A stretch of DNA of 64,000 bases from Actinomycetaceae bacterium (GCA_030530685.1 JAUMUM010000003.1:44424-108423); one strand, 5' to 3'. Counted from the stretch's first letter, positions 55,055 through 63,925 are shown. Notes: generated from the letters alone by a model not told the origin. Translations and numbers: made by a program.

Positions 55055-55762
55055 GTGAGTAAGGACCTGGTCCAGCAGGCCGTTGACGGCATACTCGACC
55101 GCATCGCCGACGAGCGATTCGTTCCGGGCAGGGCGCTACCCGGCGAGGCCGAACTCGCTGTGGAACTGGCCGTGTCTCGGCTGACCATGAGGGAAGCTGT
55201 CAAGGTCCTGCGCGACCGCGGTGTGCTCGACGTCGTCCACGGACGCGGCACCTACGTTCGGCCCAGGCACGAGTGGAAGGAACTCGGCACCCTCATCTCG
55301 ATCACGAAGCGCAATAGTTCGCTGCGCGAGGTCGGGCTGCGGCTCGTCGAACTCAGGCGCATGATCGAGGTTGGCGCCGCGGGCCTGGCCGCCCACAATC
55401 GCACCGAGGAGGATCTGGTCGCGATCGAGTCTCATCTCGGGGCCATGGAGGCCGCCGGCAGGGAGAGCGACGTCGAAACCACGGTGCAGGAGGACCTCGC
55501 CTTCCACAGGGCCATCATGCAGGCCAGCGCGAACCCGTTCATTCTGGCGGTCATGGCCTCGCTTGAGCCGACTCTGCGCGAGGTCAGGCTCATTACCTCC
55601 GCCCTGCCGGACGTGCGCACGCGCGCCCTCGGCCACCACGTCCAGATCCTCGACGCGATTCGCGCCGGCGACGAGGAGGCCGCCAAGGATGCCATGCGCT
55701 CGCACATGACGCAGACGCGCATGGACTTTTCCTCCGCCGTCTCGGAGGAAAATCCCGCCTGA
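55055..55762 (+). CDS. GntR family regulator, FadR subfamily
   Basis: A 235-residue repressor/activator. The N-terminal winged helix-turn-helix (LPGEAELAVELAVSRLTMREAVKVLRDRGVLDVVHGRGTYV) is followed by an all-helical FCD ligand domain with the metal/ligand residues in EDLAFHRAIM, GHHVQILDAI and HMTQTR. It lies directly before the sugar-acid genes on the same strand and probably controls them in response to an acid substrate or phosphorylated intermediate. GTG at 55055 after GAGAGAGGA. The 255-bp gap after it, before the kinase gene, would hold the operator; I could not define a palindrome. Confidence 0.9.
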   Translation: MSKDLVQQAVDGILDRIADERFVPGRALPGEAELAVELAVSRLTMREAVKVLRDRGVLDVVHGRGTYVRPRHEWKELGTLISITKRNSSLREVGLRLVELRRMIEVGAAGLAAHNRTEEDLVAIESHLGAMEAAGRESDVETTVQEDLAFHRAIMQASANPFILAVMASLEPTLREVRLITSALPDVRTRALGHHVQILDAIRAGDEEAAKDAMRSHMTQTRMDFSSAVSEENPA

Positions 55763-56017
55763 GCCGTGGGGGCTGAGGCTTGGGCTCCGGCCGCCCTGTG
55801 ACCGCGTTCGGCGCCGTTGTGACCGCGCGCCCTCACCTGCGCGAGGCCCTCATGGCTCGGACGGATCACGCACTCTCGCGTTCGTGCCAGGCCCTATCCG
55901 TACCTCCCGAGACGCCCTTGCGCGCCGCTCCGTCGGTGCACTAGCGTGTGAGGAACGGTCCTCTGAGGTCTGAGTTGGATAGTGGGCCGTTACGATCCCG
56001 ATCACGAAGGAGTGGGG

Positions 56018-57430
56018 ATGCCACTACACACCCGAGAAGAACTACTCGCCGGCCTGCCGCCCGCGCCCGACGTATCGGCCTCCGACGTCGTCGCCGCGCA
56101 GCAAGCCAGCGGCGAAAGCCCAGTCTACGTCGTGCTCGACGACGACCCCACCGGCACCCAGTCGGTGGCCGACCTGCCCGTCCTCACGGCGTGGCAGGCC
56201 GAGGACTTTGCCTGGGCCTTTGACACCGGTGCGCCGGCCGTCTACGTCATGACCAACTCGCGCTCGCTCGCGCCCGACGACGCCGCGCGCGTCAACCGCG
56301 AGGTCGTCACCGCCGCGCTTCAGGCCGGCGCGGGTCGCCAGCTCGCCTTCGTCTCGCGCTCGGACTCCACGCTGCGCGGCCACTTCCCGCTGGAGCCGGA
56401 CACAATCGCCGAGTGCCTGCCCGAGCCGGTCGACGGCGTCGTCATCGTCCCGGCCTTCGGCGACGCCGGCCGCATCACCGTCCACGGCACGCACTACGCG
56501 GGCAGCCCGGCCAACGGCTACCTGCCCGTGGGCGAGACCGAGTTCGCCCGCGATGCCACGTTCGGCTACGCGGCCTCGTCCCTGCCCGAGTGGGTCGAGG
56601 AGAAGACCGCGGGCGCGCGCAAGGCCGCGGACGTGATCGTCCTGGACATCGCCACGCTGCGCTCCGACCCCGACGCCACGCTCGCCCTCCTACGATCGGC
56701 CAGGGGCGGGCAGCCGATCGCCGTCGACATCATCGAAGAGGAGGACCTGCGCCAGCTGGCCCTCGCCCTCATCGCCGCGGAGCGGGAGGGTTCGCGCTTC
56801 ATCTATCGCGTGGGTCCGCCGTTCGTGCGAGCCCGCGTGGGGCAGGAGGTCCACGCCCCGCTCACGCCTGCCGAGGTCGAGGCCTCGCGAGCCGAGCGCG
56901 TCGTCACGACCGGCGGCCTCATCGTCGTCGGCTCACACGTGGGCCTGACGACCCGCCAGCTCGACACCCTGCGTGAGCGGCGCAGCCCCGTCGAGCTCGA
57001 GATCGACGTCGCCAAGGTCGTTCAGGACGCGCCCGGCCATGTCGCCACCGTGGCCGGCCAGGCGATCACGGCCCTCGCCGAGGGGAACGTGGTCGTGCGC
57101 ACCTCGCGCACGCTTGTCACGGGGGCCGACGCCGATGAGTCGCTGGCGATCTCGCGGCGCGTCTCCCAGGCCGTCGTCGATGTGGTCCGGGCGGTCGTCG
57201 CCGAGGTCGCGCCGCGCTTCGTCATCGCCAAGGGCGGCATCACCTCCTCGGACGTCGCCTCCAAGGGCCTGGGCCTGCGGCGGGCCACGGTGGTCGGCCC
57301 CATGCTCGATGGCATCGTCTCGCTCTGGTCGGGCCAGGACGGGCCGGCCGCGGGCATCCCGTACGTCGTCTTCGCCGGCAATGTCGGCGACGAGCGCTCC
57401 CTGGCCGACGTCGTCGACAAGCTCTCGTGA
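56018..57430 (+). CDS. DUF1537 four-carbon acid sugar kinase (OtnK/LtnK-like)
   Basis: A 470-residue kinase of the four-carbon acid sugar family, phosphorylating threonate- or erythronate-derived acids. The N-terminal substrate domain shows VVLDDDPTGTQSVADLPV and FVSRSDSTLRGHFPLE. The C-terminal nucleotide-binding domain shows VIAKGGITSSDVASKGLGLRRATVVGPMLDGI. Length typical. The ATG at 56018 follows AAGGAG. With the LtnD-like dehydrogenase and GntP permease downstream it suggests oxidation of the sugar acid, phosphorylation, then cleavage by an aldolase not seen in this window. Confidence 0.9.
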   Translation: MPLHTREELLAGLPPAPDVSASDVVAAQQASGESPVYVVLDDDPTGTQSVADLPVLTAWQAEDFAWAFDTGAPAVYVMTNSRSLAPDDAARVNREVVTAALQAGAGRQLAFVSRSDSTLRGHFPLEPDTIAECLPEPVDGVVIVPAFGDAGRITVHGTHYAGSPANGYLPVGETEFARDATFGYAASSLPEWVEEKTAGARKAADVIVLDIATLRSDPDATLALLRSARGGQPIAVDIIEEEDLRQLALALIAAEREGSRFIYRVGPPFVRARVGQEVHAPLTPAEVEASRAERVVTTGGLIVVGSHVGLTTRQLDTLRERRSPVELEIDVAKVVQDAPGHVATVAGQAITALAEGNVVVRTSRTLVTGADADESLAISRRVSQAVVDVVRAVVAEVAPRFVIAKGGITSSDVASKGLGLRRATVVGPMLDGIVSLWSGQDGPAAGIPYVVFAGNVGDERSLADVVDKLS

Positions 57431-57482
57431 CGCAGATCCAATGCGACCAGACGACCATGCACATTGCTTCATCAACACGAAC

Positions 57483-57566
57483 GGGCACTGCGGCCCGGAA
57501 GAACAAGGGCACTGTGGCCCACACCAAGCGGGCGATCCGGCCCACAACGAACGGGCACTGTTGCCC
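57483..57566 (+). repeat. Four evenly spaced small hairpins between the kinase and dehydrogenase genes
   Basis: Units GGGCACTGCGGCCC (57483), GGGCACTGTGGCCC (57507), GGGCGATCCGGCCC (57530) and GGGCACTGTTGCCC (57553) recur every 23-24 nt. Each can fold as GGGC/GCCC or GGGCC-like stems. The array ends 14 nt before the next GTG and could set the relative expression or mRNA stability of the two genes. Confidence 0.75.
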
Positions 57567-57580
57567 GGAAGGAGAATGAC

Positions 57581-58537
57581 GTGAAAGTAGCAGTATTGGG
57601 GCTCGGGTCGATGGGGCTGCCCATGGCCGCGTGGCTCAGCCGCAGCTTCGAGGTGACGGGCTTCGATGTCTTCGCCGCCAGGCGCGAGCTCGCCCAATTC
57701 CCCGTAGCATCCAGTGCGCGCGAGGCGGCCGCCGGCGCCGATATCGCGCTCGTGGCCGTGCGCAACCACGCCCAGCTCGACGACGTCCTCTACGGCGACG
57801 ACGGCGTGGCCGGCGTGCTCGGCGAGGGCGCCGTCGTGGTGCTCACATCCACCGTGGGCATCGCCTCCGCCGTCGCCACGGCGAAGAAGCTGGGAGAAGA
57901 CGGCATCGGGCTCGTCGACGCCCCGGTCTCGGGCGGGCCGGCCCGCGCGGGCGACGGCACCCTGCTCGTGACCTGCGGTGCCTACCCGGATGTCTACGCC
58001 AAGGCCCGGCCCGTCCTGGAGGAGATGGCCGGCAACCTCGTGCTCGTGGGCGACGAGCCCGGCAAGGGGCAGGCCATGAAAACCGTCAACCAGCTCCTGT
58101 GCGGCGTGCATATTGCGGCGGCGGCCGAGGCGCTGGCGCTCGCGGGCACGCTCGGGCTCGACCAGAGCAAGGCGTTAGAGGCGCTCATGTCCGGCGCCGC
58201 CGAGTCGTTCATGCTCGGCCACCGCGGCCCGCGCATCATTGAGGCGTATGCGGGCGGCGATCCCGAGGTGATCTCGCGCCTCGACATCTTCGTCAAGGAC
58301 ATGGGCATTGTCACGAGCGCGGCGAAGGACGCGGGGCTGGCTGTTCCGGTGGCCGCCGCCGCCGAACAGCTCTACCTGCTCGGCCTTTCGCGAGGCCAGG
58401 CGGCCGACGACGACTCGACCGTCGTGCGCGTCGTCGCACCCGAAGCAGCCGCTGCGCCCGAGGCAGCCGTCGAAACCGGCGCAGGCGTCGCACCCGAAGC
58501 AGGCGCCTCGGACGAGCAGAAGGGAGGCACGCCGTGA
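57581..58537 (+). CDS. NAD(P)-dependent 3-hydroxyacid dehydrogenase, LtnD-like
   Basis: A 318-residue member of the beta-hydroxyacid dehydrogenase family (3-hydroxyisobutyrate, tartronate-semialdehyde and L-threonate dehydrogenases). The Rossmann GLGSMGLPMA is at residues 7-16, the substrate loop DAPVSGGPARAGDGTL at about 112-127, and the catalytic Lys167 in GKGQAMKTVNQ. The last 40 residues are an Ala/Pro/Glu tail beyond the conserved fold. The GTG at 57581 follows AAGGAG. The permease gene overlaps its stop by 4 nt. Neighbourhood favours L-threonate or D-erythronate 2-dehydrogenase. Confidence 0.88.
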   Translation: MKVAVLGLGSMGLPMAAWLSRSFEVTGFDVFAARRELAQFPVASSAREAAAGADIALVAVRNHAQLDDVLYGDDGVAGVLGEGAVVVLTSTVGIASAVATAKKLGEDGIGLVDAPVSGGPARAGDGTLLVTCGAYPDVYAKARPVLEEMAGNLVLVGDEPGKGQAMKTVNQLLCGVHIAAAAEALALAGTLGLDQSKALEALMSGAAESFMLGHRGPRIIEAYAGGDPEVISRLDIFVKDMGIVTSAAKDAGLAVPVAAAAEQLYLLGLSRGQAADDDSTVVRVVAPEAAAAPEAAVETGAGVAPEAGASDEQKGGTP

Positions 58538-59916
58538 GCACTGCCGCGCTCCTGGGGATTGCGTGCGGGGCCATCGCCCTGCTGCTCATCCTCGTCATCT
58601 GGATGAAGTTGTCGGCCTTCGTCGCCATCATCCTCGTTTCCTTCTGCACGGCCCTGGCCGCGGGAATCCCGCTGGAGGACGTCGTGCCGACCCTTCAGGA
58701 CAGCCTCGGGGCGACCATGAGTTCGGTGCTCATTATCGTCGGCCTGGGTGCGATGCTCGGTCGCCTCATCGAGAGGGCGGGTGGCGCCGACTCCCTGGCG
58801 GCCTCGTTCACGAAGACTCTTGGGCAGCACCGGGTGGCGGCGGCGGTGACGGCGGCGTCCTTCGTCGTCGGCATCCCGATCTTCTTCGATGTCGGCTTCA
58901 TCATCGTGGCGCCCATCGTCTTCGGCTTTGCCCGCGTGGCCAAGCTCAACCCCCTGACGATCGGGCTTCCCGTGGCGGGCACACTGCTGGCCGTCCACGT
59001 GGCGCTGCCGCCGCATCCCGGACCGGTCGCGGCCGCGGCCTCGACGGGCGCCGATAACGGGATGATGATCGCCATCGGCCTGCCCATCTGCGCCGTGACC
59101 TGCATCATCGGCTACATGATCTCGAAGACGATCAAGATCTCCAACATCGAGTTGGCTCCCTCGCCCAGCAGCGGCGGCCAGGGCGGCGGCGAGGGCGAGA
59201 CGCTCGCCGATAGGATGTCGAGCGCGGCGTCGAACGTCAAGCGGCACCTGAATCCGACGACGGTCATCCTCCTCATCCTCCTTCCCATCCTCCTCATCAT
59301 GCTGGGGACGGTTGGGTCGATGATCCTGACGGAGGGCTCGACGGCGGCCAGGTTCCTGTCGATGATCGGCGCCTCGCCCATCGCGCTGCTCATTGGCGTG
59401 CTCGTCGCCTACGTCGTGGTCGGCAACTTCATGCGCTGGAACCTTTCTGAGCGCACGAGCGTGCTGGACTCGGCGCTGCCCGACGTCGCCGTCATCATCT
59501 TTGTCACGGCCGCGGGTGGCGTGTTTGCCGGCGTCCTCAAGGCGACGGGCATCGGCGACGCCCTGGCCGAGACCCTCGACGACATGAACATGCCGGTCAT
59601 CCTGGCGGCCTACCTCGTGGCGATGGCGCTGCGCATCTCGCAGGGCTCGGCCACCGTGGCCATCCAGACGACGGGCGGTCTCATGGCCTCCTCGATCGCG
59701 GATGGCAACTACAGCTCGGTCGAGGTCACGCTCATCACCCTGGCGCTGGCCTTCGGCGCGATGAGCTTTTCGCACATCAACGACTCCGGCTTCTGGATCG
59801 TCACCAAGTACCTCGGGCTTTCCGTCAAGGACGGCCTGAAGACGTGGACGGTGCTGTCGACCGCGTTCTCCGTGGTCGGCTTCGCCCTGACGTGGATCGT
59901 GTTCCTCATCGTGTAG
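58534..59916 (+). CDS. GntP family sugar-acid permease
   Basis: A 460-residue proton-coupled transporter of the gluconate (GntP) family with about 12-14 spans. Family segments include GIPIFFDVGFIIVAPIVF, VHVALPPHPGPVAAA and FGAMSFSHINDSGFWIVTKYLGL. It would import the acid used by the kinase and dehydrogenase. The GTG start overlaps the previous stop (GTGA), so it is coupled. A hydrophilic Ser/Gly loop near residues 208-225 is typical of a cytoplasmic loop. A strong terminator follows. Confidence 0.92.
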   Translation: MSTAALLGIACGAIALLLILVIWMKLSAFVAIILVSFCTALAAGIPLEDVVPTLQDSLGATMSSVLIIVGLGAMLGRLIERAGGADSLAASFTKTLGQHRVAAAVTAASFVVGIPIFFDVGFIIVAPIVFGFARVAKLNPLTIGLPVAGTLLAVHVALPPHPGPVAAAASTGADNGMMIAIGLPICAVTCIIGYMISKTIKISNIELAPSPSSGGQGGGEGETLADRMSSAASNVKRHLNPTTVILLILLPILLIMLGTVGSMILTEGSTAARFLSMIGASPIALLIGVLVAYVVVGNFMRWNLSERTSVLDSALPDVAVIIFVTAAGGVFAGVLKATGIGDALAETLDDMNMPVILAAYLVAMALRISQGSATVAIQTTGGLMASSIADGNYSSVEVTLITLALAFGAMSFSHINDSGFWIVTKYLGLSVKDGLKTWTVLSTAFSVVGFALTWIVFLIV

Positions 59917-59958
59917 CGCGGTCCGTGAGGCGCTAGTTGCCTGCGACGGCGTCGCCTA

Positions 59959-60004
59959 TGTCGCCCCGCGGTGGGCCTCCAGCGAGGCTCCCTGCGGGGC
60001 GACA
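59959..60004. terminator. Bidirectional terminator between gntP-type and MATE genes
   Basis: TGTCGCCCCGC (59959-59969) pairs perfectly with GCGGGGCGACA (59994-60004). Inside, GCCTC/GAGGC forms a second stem. It lies between two convergent genes, 42 nt after one stop and 35 nt from the other. Confidence 0.75.
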
Positions 60005-60038
60005 GGCTTGCCGGGCCACCCCAGACGAAGTGCCTACC

Positions 60039-61376
60039 TCACTCGAAGGGCTCGCCGGAGCGTGAGCGGACGAGCATCGTGCCGCCGCGCACCGCCATGA
60101 AGAGACCGCCGTAGGCGATCCACAGCGCCACGAGGAGGGCGGAGTCGGCCAGGCTTCCGCCTGCGGCGAAGATCGCCGCGGCCAGGGGCGCGAACGTCGC
60201 CAGTGAGACGAGCATGTACCACGCCAGGCGCCGGGTATCCTGGGCGCCCATGAGCACGCCATCGAGGATGTAGGCCACCGACGCGATGGGCAGGCAGCAT
60301 CCGATGGTGATCAGGGCGCGCATCGCCAACGCCCTGACCTGGCCGTCGGCGGTCATGGCCGCTGGGATGAGCGCGCTGGAGCAGGCCAGCGCCAGGCCGA
60401 GCCCGGCCCCCGTGAGCACGCCGAAGCGCAGGCATCGCCCGAGGACCATCTGGATGTCGCCACCCGCTCCGACCGACTTTGCGCCCATCGCGTTGGACAC
60501 GAGGATCTGGGCGGCGATGGCCAGGCAGTCCAGCCCGTTGGCCGCGAAGTTCCAGATTGTCATGGCGATCTGGTTGGCTGCCAGGGCCTCCACTCCGATG
60601 TGGGTGGCCGTCGCGATCTGGACGATGATCGCTGCTCGCAGGCAGGCCGTGCGCAAGACGAGCGGCCAGGCCTGGTTGAGGGCACTGAGGGTCCCGCTGC
60701 GGCTGGGTGTCAGCGACGCCCCGGACTGCCGGGCGATCCGCACGATGGCCAGGGTGAGCCACGCGCCCATGGCGGTTTCGACCAGGGCGGTGCCCGCGCC
60801 GGCACCGGCCACGCCGAGCCCCGCCGGGTAGATGAGGACGTAGTTGACGGGGATGTTGGCCAGCGCCCCCGAGGTGGCGGCGTACAGCGGGCGCTTGGTG
60901 TCGCCGAAGCCGCGGAGCGTTCCGGTCGCGGCCAGCACGACGAGCATCCCGGGCAGCCCGGGGGCCGAGGCGCGCAGGTAGCGGACGGCCTGACCGGCCG
61001 CGGCCGGCTCGGCCCCGAACCAGGCGACGATGGGCTGGGCGAAGACGGCCAGGACGAGCGCGAGGGCGGCTCCGATGCCGGCCGCCAGCCACAGGCCCTC
61101 AATGCCCTGGCGCGCCGCCCCGGCCCTGTCGCCGGCGCCGAAGAGCTTGCCGGTGGCTGCCGTCGTCGCGTACGTCAGGAAGATGCACAGGCCCACGAGC
61201 GTGCCCAGGAGCGTAGAGGCCAGGGCCAGGCCTGCGAGCGGGGTCGTACCGAGGCGTCCGACCATCGTCGTATCGGCGGTGAGCAAAAGTGGCTGGGCGA
61301 TGAGCGTGGCCAGTGACGGCAACGCGTAGGCCCAAATCTTCCTGTCGAGGCTTCGTTCTTCGGGGCTTCGTGACAC
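60039..61376 (-). CDS. MATE family efflux transporter (DinF-like)
   Basis: A 445-residue multidrug and toxin extrusion protein with 12 predicted helices in two six-helix halves. Typical segments are LPSLATLIAQPLLLTADTTMVGRLG, ATGTLRGFGDTKRPLYAAT and ILDGVLMGAQDTRRL. It exports cationic compounds by H+ or Na+ exchange; the substrate is unknown. It belongs to the same superfamily as MurJ but shows the MATE/DinF pattern. The GTG at 61376 lies 14 nt after GGAGG. It is divergent from dnaB across a spacer full of DnaA boxes. Confidence 0.9.
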   Translation of the reverse strand: MSRSPEERSLDRKIWAYALPSLATLIAQPLLLTADTTMVGRLGTTPLAGLALASTLLGTLVGLCIFLTYATTAATGKLFGAGDRAGAARQGIEGLWLAAGIGAALALVLAVFAQPIVAWFGAEPAAAGQAVRYLRASAPGLPGMLVVLAATGTLRGFGDTKRPLYAATSGALANIPVNYVLIYPAGLGVAGAGAGTALVETAMGAWLTLAIVRIARQSGASLTPSRSGTLSALNQAWPLVLRTACLRAAIIVQIATATHIGVEALAANQIAMTIWNFAANGLDCLAIAAQILVSNAMGAKSVGAGGDIQMVLGRCLRFGVLTGAGLGLALACSSALIPAAMTADGQVRALAMRALITIGCCLPIASVAYILDGVLMGAQDTRRLAWYMLVSLATFAPLAAAIFAAGGSLADSALLVALWIAYGGLFMAVRGGTMLVRSRSGEPFE

Positions 61377-61482
61377 GTCGTTAGGCTACCTCCGAGGGCG
61401 GAGGAAAGAGCGAAACCTGAAGTGCGGTTTGAGGCTTTGGCGTATCTCTCACGGTGGAAACGAAGGGCAAGTGACGCCGCGT

Positions 61483-61662
61483 TTATCCACGCTTGTGGAT
61501 AAACTTGGGGACGGCAGTGCAAGGTTTTCCTCCGCCTTATCCACAGATGTGGATGCCGTGATGCAAGGCGCGGCACGAAAAAACTCTCGTCTCCACATTG
61601 ACTCCACACATCGCCCACAGTGTCGCCGGCGTGTATGCACATGTTATCCACAAGAGTGGATT
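61483..61662. promoter_or_regulatory. DnaA-box cluster upstream of dnaB, three inverted pairs
   Basis: In the 319-bp MATE-dnaB spacer three head-to-head pairs occur. TTATCCACG (61483) faces TGTGGATAA (61494, perfect on the minus strand). TTATCCACA (61537, perfect) faces TGTGGATGC (61548). TTATCCACA (61644, perfect) faces GAGTGGATT (about 61654). Two weaker CTCCACA motifs lie between. The last box is about 44 nt before the dnaB start. DnaA could regulate dnaB or be titrated here. Confidence 0.85.
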
Positions 61663-61683
61663 TGCGATGTCGGCCGAGGGCGC

Positions 61684-61689
61684 TACCCT
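61684..61689 (+). promoter_or_regulatory. Candidate -10 for a leaderless dnaB transcript
   Basis: TACCCT lies 6 nt before the GTG start of dnaB and no ribosome site is present, the pattern of leaderless actinobacterial genes. Confidence 0.4.
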
Positions 61690-61695
61690 TGGTGC

Positions 61696-63042
61696 GTGTC
61701 CGAAGTTGCCGGCTCGTCTTTCGAGCGCGTTCCACCCCAGAACGTCGAGGCCGAAATGTCGGTTCTGGGCGGCATGATGCTGTCCAAGGACGCCATCGCC
61801 GACGTCATCGAATTGCTGCGGCCCCCCGACTTCTACCGTCCGGCCCACGCGAGCGTCTACGAGGTGATCGTCGAGCTCTTTGGCCGCGGCGAGCCGGCCG
61901 ACGCCGTCACCGTCGGCGCCGAACTCAAGAAGAAGGGCGAACTCGAGCGCATCGGCGGCCTGCCCTACCTGCACACGCTCGTCGCCACGGTCCCAACGGC
62001 CGCCAACGCCGCCTACTACGCGAACATCGTGCGCGAGCAGGCGCAGCTGCGCTCGCTGGTCGAGGTCGGCACGCGCATTGTCCAACTCGGCTACACGACC
62101 GATGGGGCCGACGTCGACGGACTGATCAACATCGCCCAGTCCGAGGTCTTCGCCGTCTCGGAGCAGCGGCATTCCGTCGACTACGTTTCCCTGGAGGACA
62201 TCGTCCCGGACCTGTACGAGGAACTGGAGCGCAACGCCAATCGCGACGGCGGTCTCGACGGCGTCCCCACGGGCTTTTCGGAGCTGGACTCCAAGCTCAA
62301 CGGCCTGCGCGCCGGCCAGATGATCATCATCGCCGCGCGGCCGGGTGGCGGAAAGTCGACGCTCGCCATGGACATCTGCCGCGAGGCCGCCATTCGCAAT
62401 AGGATGCCGGTCGCGTACTTCTCGCTGGAAATGAACCGCACCGAGCTGTCCATGCGCCTACTGGCCGCCGAGTCGAAGGTCTTCCTCGACCGCATGATCA
62501 AGGGCGAGCTGGAGACCCGCGACTGGCAGGCCATCGCCCGCACCCTCGACAAGATCTCGCAGGCCCCGCTCATCGTTGACGACTCGCCGAATATGACGAT
62601 GGGAGAAATCCGCGCCAAGGCCCGGCGCATGAAGCAGCAGCACGACATCGCCCTGATCGTCGTCGACTACCTCCAGCTGCTGACCTCGGGCGGCAAGTCC
62701 GTGGAGTCGCGCCAGCAGGAGGTCTCCGAATTCTCGCGTTCCATCAAGCTGCTGGCCAAGGAACTGGAGATCCCGATCGTGGCCGTCGCCCAGCTCAATC
62801 GCGACTCGGAAAAGCGTAACGACAAGCGCCCCCAGGTGGCCGACCTGCGCGAGTCGGGATCGCTGGAGCAGGACGCCGACGTCGTGCTCCTCATCCACCG
62901 CGAGGACATGTTCGTCGACGACCCCGAGCGCCAGGGCCTGGCCGAGATCATCATCGGCAAGCAGCGCTCCGGCCCCACGGGCAAGGTCGAACTCAACTTC
63001 CAGGGGCACTTCGCCCGCTTCGCCGAGAGCGCCGAGAGGTAG
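61696..63042 (+). CDS. dnaB: Replicative DNA helicase DnaB
   Basis: A 448-residue hexameric helicase without intein. The N-terminal domain begins PPQNVEAEMSVLGGMMLSKDAI. The RecA-like motor has Walker A ARPGGGKSTLAMDI, Walker B IALIVVDYLQLL and the DnaB motif QLNRDSEKRNDKRPQVADLRESGSLEQDADVVLLIHRE. The GTG at 61696 is chosen because homology starts at once; the upstream open frame runs through the DnaA-box region. It is separated from rplI, its usual neighbour in many bacteria. Confidence 0.97.
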   Translation: MSEVAGSSFERVPPQNVEAEMSVLGGMMLSKDAIADVIELLRPPDFYRPAHASVYEVIVELFGRGEPADAVTVGAELKKKGELERIGGLPYLHTLVATVPTAANAAYYANIVREQAQLRSLVEVGTRIVQLGYTTDGADVDGLINIAQSEVFAVSEQRHSVDYVSLEDIVPDLYEELERNANRDGGLDGVPTGFSELDSKLNGLRAGQMIIIAARPGGGKSTLAMDICREAAIRNRMPVAYFSLEMNRTELSMRLLAAESKVFLDRMIKGELETRDWQAIARTLDKISQAPLIVDDSPNMTMGEIRAKARRMKQQHDIALIVVDYLQLLTSGGKSVESRQQEVSEFSRSIKLLAKELEIPIVAVAQLNRDSEKRNDKRPQVADLRESGSLEQDADVVLLIHREDMFVDDPERQGLAEIIIGKQRSGPTGKVELNFQGHFARFAESAER

Positions 63043-63221
63043 GCCGCGCGCGGGCCCTGGTGCATGCTCGCTGGTTGCGCGAGAAGTGCGCCCTGACTCC
63101 CGGGCCTGCCGCTGCGGGCAGCCGTGGGAGGCGACGGCGGGCCGTCGGCAGGCTCGCTGCGGCATAACAGTCAACCGCGCCTGCCATCGCGGCCTCCTAC
63201 AGATCTCTCCCAGTCGCGCGG

Positions 63222-63227
63222 TTTAAT
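63222..63227 (+). promoter_or_regulatory. Candidate -10 of the GPP34-family gene
   Basis: TTTAAT sits 8 nt before the ATG at 63236 with no ribosome site between, again suggesting a leaderless transcript. Confidence 0.4.
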
Positions 63228-63235
63228 CTGTCTCA

Positions 63236-63901
63236 ATGCTATTGTGCGAAGAGATGTTCCTATTGGAAACGTTGCCGTCGGGAAAGCAGATCGGGTCGGC
63301 CACGGGCAGCGGCAAGGCCCTGGGTGTGAAGGTTGCCGTGATAGCCGACCTCGTCATGAGCGGGCGAGTCAGGCTCGGCGACAAGAAAAGGCCGCGGCTG
63401 GAGCTGACCGACACGGCGCCGACAGGTCATGTCGTCCTCGACGAGGCGCTCCGTACCCTGGCGGCCAAGAACGGCAGGCCTCTGCAGGCGATCTTCGCGT
63501 GGGGAGGATTCCGGCCGCGCGAAAGCGTCGCGGCCTCGCTGGCGCAGGCCGGAGTCATCGATATTCGCAAGGGAGGGATTTTCGGCATGACGACGTCGTA
63601 CCCGACCGTCGATCCCGAGCCGAGGCGCCAATTGCTCGCGCGCCTGGGCACGGTCCTGCGCGGCGAGGCCCAACCTTCTCAGGCCGACTGCACCCTGCTC
63701 GCACTCGTGAAGGCCCTCGGATACTCGAAGAAGGTTTTCCCACAGGAGTACGCCGGGATGGGAAAGAAGGCATTCAATCGCAGGGTCGATGAATTGGCGG
63801 GCGACGACCGGCTCGGCCGGGAGGTGAAGCAGTACATTCAAGAGATGGTGTCCGTGGCGGTCATTGCCGGTGTGGCCGTTGCGGGATCGTCATCGTCCTA
63901 G
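63236..63901 (+). CDS. GPP34 (GOLPH3/Vps74-like) family protein
   Basis: A 221-residue protein of the GPP34 family, known from Golgi phosphatidylinositol-4-phosphate-binding proteins in eukaryotes and widespread but uncharacterised in actinobacteria. Visible family segments are CEEMFLLETLPSGKQIG, the helical VKVAVIADLVMSGRVRL with RPRLELTDTAPTGHVVLDEAL, and TLLALVKALGYSKKVFP. The C-terminus has a hydrophobic stretch (VSVAVIAGVAVAGSSSS). It stands alone after dnaB; role unknown, possibly membrane-peripheral. Confidence 0.85.
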   Translation: MLLCEEMFLLETLPSGKQIGSATGSGKALGVKVAVIADLVMSGRVRLGDKKRPRLELTDTAPTGHVVLDEALRTLAAKNGRPLQAIFAWGGFRPRESVAASLAQAGVIDIRKGGIFGMTTSYPTVDPEPRRQLLARLGTVLRGEAQPSQADCTLLALVKALGYSKKVFPQEYAGMGKKAFNRRVDELAGDDRLGREVKQYIQEMVSVAVIAGVAVAGSSSS

Positions 63902-63925
63902 TGAAATGGCGCCGGCCGGCGGGGG

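Noticed and set aside
60039..61376. MATE transporter as the missing MurJ
   Set aside because: Same superfamily, but the motifs and length (445 residues, 12 helices) fit the DinF/MATE branch, and the location is unrelated to the pseudokinase.
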